Assembly (NCBI RefSeq): GCF_024763615.1
Contig: NC_077223.1
Location: 88,846,627 to 88,910,626 of the forward strand
Origin: Phlebotomus papatasi
Lineage: Eukaryota > Arthropoda > Insecta > Diptera > Psychodidae
DNA length: 64,000 nucleotides
Direction of reading: 5' to 3'
Made by a program: the position numbers and the translations under genes. The notes beneath the pieces are model-generated. The model saw nothing but the letters and a program-made list of their open reading frames with translations, was not told where the DNA came from and ran no database searches. This document shows positions 58,343-64,000 of the stretch, piece by piece; the stretch's first letter is position 1; every line of letters begins with the position of its first letter.

Positions 58343-59367
58343 TCGTGCTATCACACTATGGTTTTTTCAATTTGTAAATTAAATTTTGTTCCTATGCATT
58401 ATTTTGCATTAAAAATCATTTGAATTAATAGATTTTCGCTTATTTATTGATATAAACTAATTCTTGGCCCACCAAAATATGTTCAAATATGCTAAAATAG
58501 CATAAATGCGGTTGCTCAAATTAGTTTCAACTCAGCAAATTAAAATGTTAAAATTGATCAACAATTCCAGATAAGCCGGGACTTAGGCGATATAGGCATC
58601 CTCATTTTTGTTGTTTCTTTCTGCAAATGAGGTCCAACATGTGAATTAGTTCCTCAAATTCTTCAGTAGCCATACGAAGAAAATTATTGTGTCCAAAAAA
58701 AATCACCAGTTGCGATATCATCATACATTTTTTCAATGAATCCGTGGGCAGATCTCTCTTGGATCCATTTTCTGGACCACAATCTCTTTCTTTTACCTTG
58801 AGACACATTTTTATTGAACCTTTATTTTTATTTATCCTTCATAAAGTAGGAAAATTTCTTCCTCATCACTGGACTCATTCATTTTTCTAATAATGTAACA
58901 AAATCACAAATTACAAAATAAAACAACTGGCAATCGCGCGGCTTTTTTGAATTTGTCAAATTTTTCGGAAAAATGTGTCCTGACTATGAAAAATTTCAAA
59001 TGGTTCTCGCAATTTTAATGCTCAATTTGCTGAGTTCAATTTAAAATTAAACTGTGAAAAATCCTAGTGTGATAGCCTAGTCCCCGGCGAGTGGCCTTCA
59101 AAGTTGAAGCCACTTTCTTACTTTCACATACAAATGCGTATGGGAATTTTTCTGTACTCGTGATCGTTATGCTAAATATTTAAAAAGTGAGAAGTGTTTC
59201 CGTATTATAAGATACCTTTCCGTATGGAGGGATAAATATACTAAATTTTTGTTTAAATAAATTTTTTCCTTGGAGCACTGTGAGCTGAGTCCGAGATCAA
59301 TTAAGGAATTAGCTTCAAATAGCTCTATATAAAAAGGCCAACTTGCCAGGCGCTTGGTGATAGCACC
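58343..59367 (-). mobile_element. PIF/Harbinger element relic, GTGCTATCAC ends, inner layer
   Basis: The ends are TCGTGCTATCACACTATGG on the left and, read inward, CGGTGCTATCACCAAGCGC on the right. TAA lies on each side (58340-58342, 59368-59370). An internal inverse (AAAAATCCTAGTGTGATAGC, to 59076) suggests two abutting related units. A transposase fragment lies within on the minus strand. Confidence 0.6.
58562..58808 (-). pseudogene. PIF/Harbinger transposase N-terminal fragment
   Basis: The minus strand reads NNFLRMATEEFEELIHMLDL, then after a one-base frame change QKETTKMRMPISPKSRLI. In Harbinger transposases this region reads RM....F..L...V.P.I.K.DT.MR..ISP..RL (family knowledge), so the order and spacing agree. 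It supports the 3-bp TAA duplication of the enclosing element. Frameshifted and truncated; inactive. Confidence 0.6.
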
Positions 59368-60036
59368 GTAAAAAGTGTGCCGAAGTCATTACAATTACTT
59401 TATTTCGATTCACAATTATTTTGTCTATCGAACTTAAATCATGCTAAAACCCAGTTTCCATTAGAAATATGTGAACAAAAATCATAACAATGTGACCCAC
59501 AGTTCAAAGTAGCCCCACCTCTCCTTAATTGGCACTGGTTGCTCGGGCAATGCACGCACTTTTATAACGATTTCAATCACTTCATGCTATTTTTTTTAAT
59601 TGTCCAATTACGTGAGGCCCACCAAAAAATCGAAAAAAGATATTCTCTTCCTTCTGTGAAAGAACATTTTGTTTATAGCGGTCCTTAGTGGTTGGACATA
59701 TAAAAAGAAAGTTCAAGATGTACTCACCAAATGAAACCCTCAGATTCGAGCTTTTCGCTGATCACGGAAATTTATTTTTTCACTCCCTAGCACTGTACCT
59801 TCATCACTAAACACTAGTCATTCACTTCAGTTTTTAGCCAAAATGGTCATCCTGGCCTTAAGAACTGTTCACCAAATTTTATTTATACTCCGGAGAACAA
59901 ATAAAAACACATGCACTGAGGAAACTCGATTACATTTCAATTTTTGGGGTCACTTCACATTCTGCTTAAAAATGTTCTAGCACGTCCTCCGTAGTAATAT
60001 TATTATTCTGAGGTTTCGTCCTTTGAAGTCTAATTA

Positions 60037-61272
60037 GGGGAGGGTGGGGCAGTTTAACGATGGGGCAGTTTCAATTTTTGGATATTCTTCTTATCCCTTT
60101 GAAAGGAATGGGATAAAACCTTTATGTTATTGAAGCTATAACTGAGACCCATGTTCATAAAAATAATTAATTTCGTGACGCTTCTCGTTTGAGTTCTGTA
60201 ATTGATTTTATAAAACTGCATCAAAATGAAACATTTTGTAATGTTTTATTTTCAACAATTTCTAAACTATTGCACTTATCTATCGAAATAACATAATTTT
60301 ATTAAATTACTAGTGGTTTTATGTTTATTATAAGGCATTTAGCGTTGAATGAAATCTAAGACGGTTCTGACAATTTTGATTTGAGTTCCGAAACTTCGCG
60401 AGGGGCAGTTTCATGCAAGTACACGGAGAAGTTTCCAGTATCTAACAATTTACTTTTTTAATCAAAATTAACTTAACATGATCATTGAAAACGTTTTGTA
60501 GCTGTTTTTGTCGATAAAGTTCGAAATTATGGAAAATAGTATTTCCTAAAAGTTCATAAAAAAATTTAAAAAATAATCTTTCAGTGTTTTTTAGGTGCTT
60601 GAAAATGATAAATTTAATTGTTATAATATCTTTTCAGAATGTTTTCAGCAAGATATTGTAATTTTTTTTAGTATTATAAAAATTCAAGACTTTAAAATAA
60701 TATTATAAAACTGTTATACTAAAAAGGACATGTTCTAATGCGATATAATGATCCAACAATGTACAGAATTGGCTTAGCACTACAAAAGACATTTCTTTCG
60801 TATAAAAATTCAAAGAAAATTGCTCAATTAATTAGAAATAGGCTTGAAAATCTTTGGCGATATTTTATTTTCTCTGTATGATTAATTAGTGTTAAAATTC
60901 TGTTATAAAGTTCTTGTTCGAGTATATTTTTAGGTTTTAGAGTCTTAGAAGATTTCAAAATAGTAATTTTAATCAATTCTGGTATCGCCAGTTTCCTATA
61001 AAACACATTTTATCTTTCTCAAAAATTGCATCATATTTATCTTGAAATTGCCCCACAACGGGGGACTTTCGCGCATTCTGCCATTCAAGTAAAATCATTT
61101 TTTCCACAATAGGCCAATGAAATTAAAGGATTATTATTATTATTTTTATTAACCCCAAATCCAACTGTAATTCACAGAATATACAAAGTTTTACTTCTGT
61201 TTATCAATCTTTTTGCAAAATGGTCTCAAAATCCATTTTGCAATTTAGGGGTGAAACTGCCCCACCCTCCCC
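60037..61272. mobile_element. TA-flanked element, GGGGAGGGTGGGGCAG ends
   Basis: Perfect 19-bp inverted ends GGGGAGGGTGGGGCAGTTT and AAACTGCCCCACCCTCCCC, flanked by TA (60035-60036, 61273-61274). 1236 bp. Subterminal GGGGCAGTTTCA words repeat at the left (60062, 60401). No transposase frame was recognised. It lies in lms intron 2. Confidence 0.7.
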
Positions 61273-61274
61273 TA

Positions 61275-62677
61275 TGCCCCAGTTGTCCCCTATTATACGA
61301 CGGCTTGAGTACTGAATCGACATTTATGATGAATTCTTAAAGGATGACTTTGGGTTAATGTCGTTTTTAGAAAACGATTTTTAATATCAACCTTTAATCA
61401 TTTTCTGTTAGTTTTATCCACACGAATGTAGGAGGATGATTAATAATTTATAGAAAAATATACATTTAACTTCTGCAACAGTCCTCGAAGCTGATGCTAT
61501 ATTTAGGGTAAATGTCTTAATTCAAAACCATTTCCAGACTCTTTAACTTTGACAGAAGATTCAACACATTAAGTTCATATTTCTTCTGAAGAGAATTACA
61601 TAAATTTGCTCCTTGACTCTTCTCGAATGTTACTGTATATTGAAAATTCTTTAGATATAATTTGAAAACTTTTTAAATACAAGAAAAATACGTGAGCGTA
61701 AAATGCTTCTATTAGAAACATATTAATCCAAATGGAGACAAGGGAAACTTTCTTATTGGAGACAAACAGTGTAAGTATAATCGCGAGGAAAGGCTTCCAA
61801 AACCTTATTGAGTTGCTCCTGAGTGCAGGATTTGTTCTCATTCTTGGTCTTTTCTCCTTTCCCATCTAAAACAATAAGAAAAGCTCTCCAAAAAAATATA
61901 TTTCTGGGGTTTCCTATTGAAGCATTTGCAGACACTTCAGAAAAACCAATTTTGTTCACTAAATATGTAATTATTTCAATTGAAAACTTCACGTACCGTT
62001 AACTATAAAGATTGGCACTTAATTTAACTAAAATTAGCCAGAAATATGACATAAATGTTAAACAAAACGAATAAATAACAATCACTTTATTGTGTTTTTC
62101 ATTGGAAAACATGGTCGATCGATGAAAAATTCAATGGTGAAAAGGTACACTTTTAATTTTTCTGAGAAATTAACAAATTAAAATGTGTGAATATGAATGG
62201 ATTTTCGCTTTATTTGGAGCAAAATTAACTAAATAATGAAACTGTGGTATAGAAAATATATAAATATAGTAATTTAGTACTGTATTTATCATGGAAAAAT
62301 GATGTTTACATTTGGAGTAGTGAAAAGTTTCCATTTGGAGCAGGTTTTTAATTAGCTTAATTTACCCTATATGAAATCTAAAGTAAAAAAATGTAAAAAA
62401 AATATTTCATTATATCTTCTATAAATAATCCTTTCAACTTTGAGATAATAAAGAATATTTGAAGTTTTACAAGGTAAATAAAGGTCTAAAGGTCTAGATA
62501 AACTCAGACTGATCCTCGAGAATATTTAGCCAGTAAAATTTGGTATTAGAGGATTAGGTAAAGAAAATTTCCACAAAGAACTTTTAAGGCATCTTAACAC
62601 TTCAAGGACGAGACACTTTTTACGGACCGAAAATTAGCAATAAAAATGAAACTGGTAAACATAATCAATAATAAGTC
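61275..62677. other. Intron 2 sequence, no supported feature
   Basis: AT-rich intronic DNA. TTAACACTTCAAGGACGAGA at about 62596 resembles the left end of the TTAA family seen at 1244, without a clear right end. Confidence 0.4.
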
Positions 62678-62680
62678 TTA

Positions 62681-62826
62681 TGCCCAACGCACAATAACTT
62701 TTGTTTGTAAACATGTTTTTAAAAATGCCTATGTGAGTGGGCGAGATGACTAGATCGAGATTTCATTCATTCTAATTGAAATGTCAAAAACATGTTTACA
62801 AAACAAAAGTTATTGTGCGCTGCGCA
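62681..62826. mobile_element. PIF/Harbinger-type MITE, TGCCCAACGCACA family, copy 2
   Basis: 146 bp, the same length as the copy at 53322. Ends are TGCCCAACGCACAATAACTT and inverse AAGTTATTGTGCGCTGCGCA. TTA lies at 62678-62680 and 62827-62829. Confidence 0.75.
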
Positions 62827-62846
62827 TTACATCTAACCTTCTAAGG

Positions 62847-63324
62847 TAGGTTTTTCAGGACAATGTCCTTCCGGTGAGCGTCGGAATTTATTGATCAAAT
62901 TCTATGAATCAAACACAATTTTACCAGAGCTTTCGACACTTATCGTGTCTTCCTCAGTGGTTATTGGTTGGTCTTTTCTTTAGGATTTTTGCCACTAATT
63001 CCTCTATTTTCTTATGCATAAGTTTTGAATTTGGTTAAGAGCTCATTTTCTTCTTTCTTTTTTGCACAGCGAACGGACTGGTACTTGAGTCCGTTCGCTG
63101 TGCAAAAAAGAAAGAAGAAAATTAGCTCCTAACCAAATTCAAAACTGATGCATAAGAAAATAGGGGAATTAGTGACAAAAATCCTAAAGAAAAGACCAAC
63201 CAATAACCTCTGAGGAAGACACGATAAGTGTCGAAAGCTCTGGTAAAATTGTGTGTTTGATTCATAGGATTTGATCAACAAATTCCGACGCTCACCGGAA
63301 GGACAGATTGTCCTGAAAAACCTA
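62847..63324. repeat. Long near-perfect foldback hairpin in lms intron 2
   Basis: Two arms of about 233 bp are inverted copies with only about ten differences by eye, around an 8-nt loop (GGTACTTG, 63080-63087). The innermost stem GCACAGCGAACGGACT is perfect. The outer ends are TAGGTTTTTCAGGACAAT and its inverse. The block TTTCGACACTTATCGTGTCT occurs in each arm. The 13-mer TCTAACCTTCTAA occurs as a direct repeat at 62832-62844 and 63358-63370. Because it lies in an intron, the transcript could form a long double-stranded stem. Confidence 0.8.
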
Positions 63325-63399
63325 GTTCAGTTACACCACCGTCGGTTATCCCTTTAGTCTAACCTTCTAAAGTTTATTCAAGTCTGATTCGATGTATTT

Positions 63400-63757
63400 T
63401 TTGCCTCTATGAACGATTGGGACAAAAATAGCCCAAAAATTTAACTCTACTTTATAGGGGAAAGTACTCTCCCTTCGAACATATATGCCTTCGAATAATG
63501 TGAATTCTTTTGTTTTTCATAAGAGACTTACACTAAATTATCAACAATTGATGATAAGCCAACTAATATTTAATAGAAATGTGTCAGTCTCTTAGGAAAA
63601 CTAAAAGAAAATTCACATTATTCAAAGGTATGAACGTTCAAAGGGAGAGTACTTTCTCCTACTAATTATGTACAAACATTAGAAAAAATAATTTTATGTA
63701 GTTAGGAAAAATTATTTTCTTTATGGGACACCGGTGTTCCAATCGTCTTTAAGGGTT
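63400..63757. mobile_element. TTAA-family element, inverted copy with nested MITE
   Basis: The right part 63663-63757 is the reverse complement of 1248-1345 and ends GTCTTTAAGGG then TTAA. The left part (GAACGATTGGGACA at about 63412) is the other, degraded terminus. A TA-flanked MITE splits it. Confidence 0.5.
63457..63659. mobile_element. TA-flanked MITE, GGGGAAAGTACTCTCCC ends
   Basis: 203 bp. GGGGAAAGTACTCTCCCTTC at the left is mirrored by AAGGGAGAGTACTTTCTCC at the right. Inner inverted blocks are TTCGAATAATGTGAATT/ATTCACATTATTCAAA. TA lies at 63455-63456 and 63660-63661. It is nested in the TTAA-family copy. Confidence 0.65.
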
Positions 63758-63930
63758 AAACCCTCAGAGTATTATAAGGCTGATCATTTACTGCCGAATT
63801 TTACGGAATAAATGTTCTCGAAGATCAGCTTGATTCTATTTGGATCTTGATACGATTAAACAATGATCAATATTTTTAATTTTAGAAGCTTTTATTTAAG
63901 TACAATGATTTCTTTTCTTTTTTCTTTCAG

Positions 63931-64000
63931 ATCAAAATTTGGTTCCAGAACCGCCGTACCAAGTGGAAGCGGAAGTACACAGCCGATGTTGAATCCTTAG
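63931..64000 (+). CDS. lms: Homeobox gene exon 3, homeodomain residues 45-60, cut by window end
   Basis: The acceptor TTTTTTCTTTCAG ends at 63930. In phase with exon 2 it reads IKIWFQNRRTKWKRKY then TADVESL. It contains the recognition-helix residues W48, F49, Q50 and N51 (residues 131-134). Gln50 is the usual Antp-class specificity residue. The frame is open at the last base, so the C-terminal part lies outside the window. Confidence 0.9.
   Translation, partial: MKIWFQNRRTKWKRKYTADVESL

Larger units (their letters stand above)
58103..59388. mobile_element. TGGCTCCGG-family Harbinger-type MITE, middle layer
   Basis: TGGCTCCGGTACACCTTTTA at the left and GTGTGCCGAAGTCA at the right, with TTA at 58100-58102 and 59389-59391. 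The left 240 bp match the copy at 19800-20062. The right terminus is separated from the rest by an insertion of about 1.0 kb. Confidence 0.65.
58021..59524. mobile_element. TA-flanked element, GAGGTGGGGCTAC ends, outer layer
   Basis: The left end, GGGGGAGGTGGGGCTACTTT then GAGCTGT, is mirrored at the right by ACAGTTCAAAGTAGCCCCAC then CTCTCC. TA lies at 58019-58020; the right flank is slightly degraded (TTAA). It holds two further nested elements. Confidence 0.6.

Noticed and set aside
1..64000. CRISPR arrays, bacterial operons or integrated viral genes
   Set aside because: No regularly spaced direct repeats, no ribosome-binding-site gene strings and no viral domains were seen; the window is eukaryotic.

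Overview
The window looks like nuclear DNA of an insect, most likely a dipteran; a sand fly-like genome is my guess, not something I can prove. It is AT-rich and gene-poor, has spliced genes with GT-AG introns, and is crowded with short inverted-repeat DNA transposons (MITEs), SINE/LINE remnants and microsatellites. No bacterial, viral or organellar genes were seen.

Two protein-coding genes can be supported, both on the + strand. (1) A LARP6-family RNA-binding protein (likely the orthologue of fly Achilles) occupies 38202-40331. A TATA box plus arthropod initiator lies near 36785-36821 and implies a leader of about 1.38 kb. Its annotated-looking stop probably reflects a 1-nt indel: a coding-like frame continues to 40433 and may splice to a tiny last exon at 40637. 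(2) A homeobox gene, probably lateral muscles scarcer (lms), has exon 1 at 56510-56735 (with an eh1 repression motif), exon 2 at 57283-57437 (first 44 homeodomain residues) and the start of exon 3 at 63931-64000 (rest of the homeodomain, running off the window). The splice phases agree exactly.

The rest is intergenic or intronic DNA built from transposon layers. At least five families carry 3-bp TAA/TTA target duplications typical of PIF/Harbinger elements, and one copy in lms intron 2 retains a transposase fragment. About ten elements are flanked by TA and begin GGGG or similar (Tc1/mariner/pogo type). There is a palindromic Tc1-like element with two head-to-head pieces of transposase N-terminus, a Stowaway-like element, a pair of CACTG-ended elements, TTAA-flanked (piggyBac-like) relics near both window ends, a complete tRNA-derived SINE with a 13-bp target duplication, and two LINE reverse transcriptase fragments. 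Many are nested two or three deep (3.1-3.8, 23.6-24.3, 25.3-25.9, 29.0-30.7, 43.8-46.0, 58.0-59.5 and 63.4-63.8 kb).

Layout: 1-36 kb is intergenic with transposon nests; 36.7-41.1 kb is the LARP6 locus; 41.1-56.4 kb is intergenic with more nests and retroelements; 56.4-64 kb is the homeobox gene with a transposon-filled second intron. I recognised no new multi-gene system. The most notable items are the LARP6 tail (frameshift, hidden exon, dense RRxS sites), the nested elements with readable insertion order, and a roughly 478-bp near-perfect hairpin inside lms intron 2.
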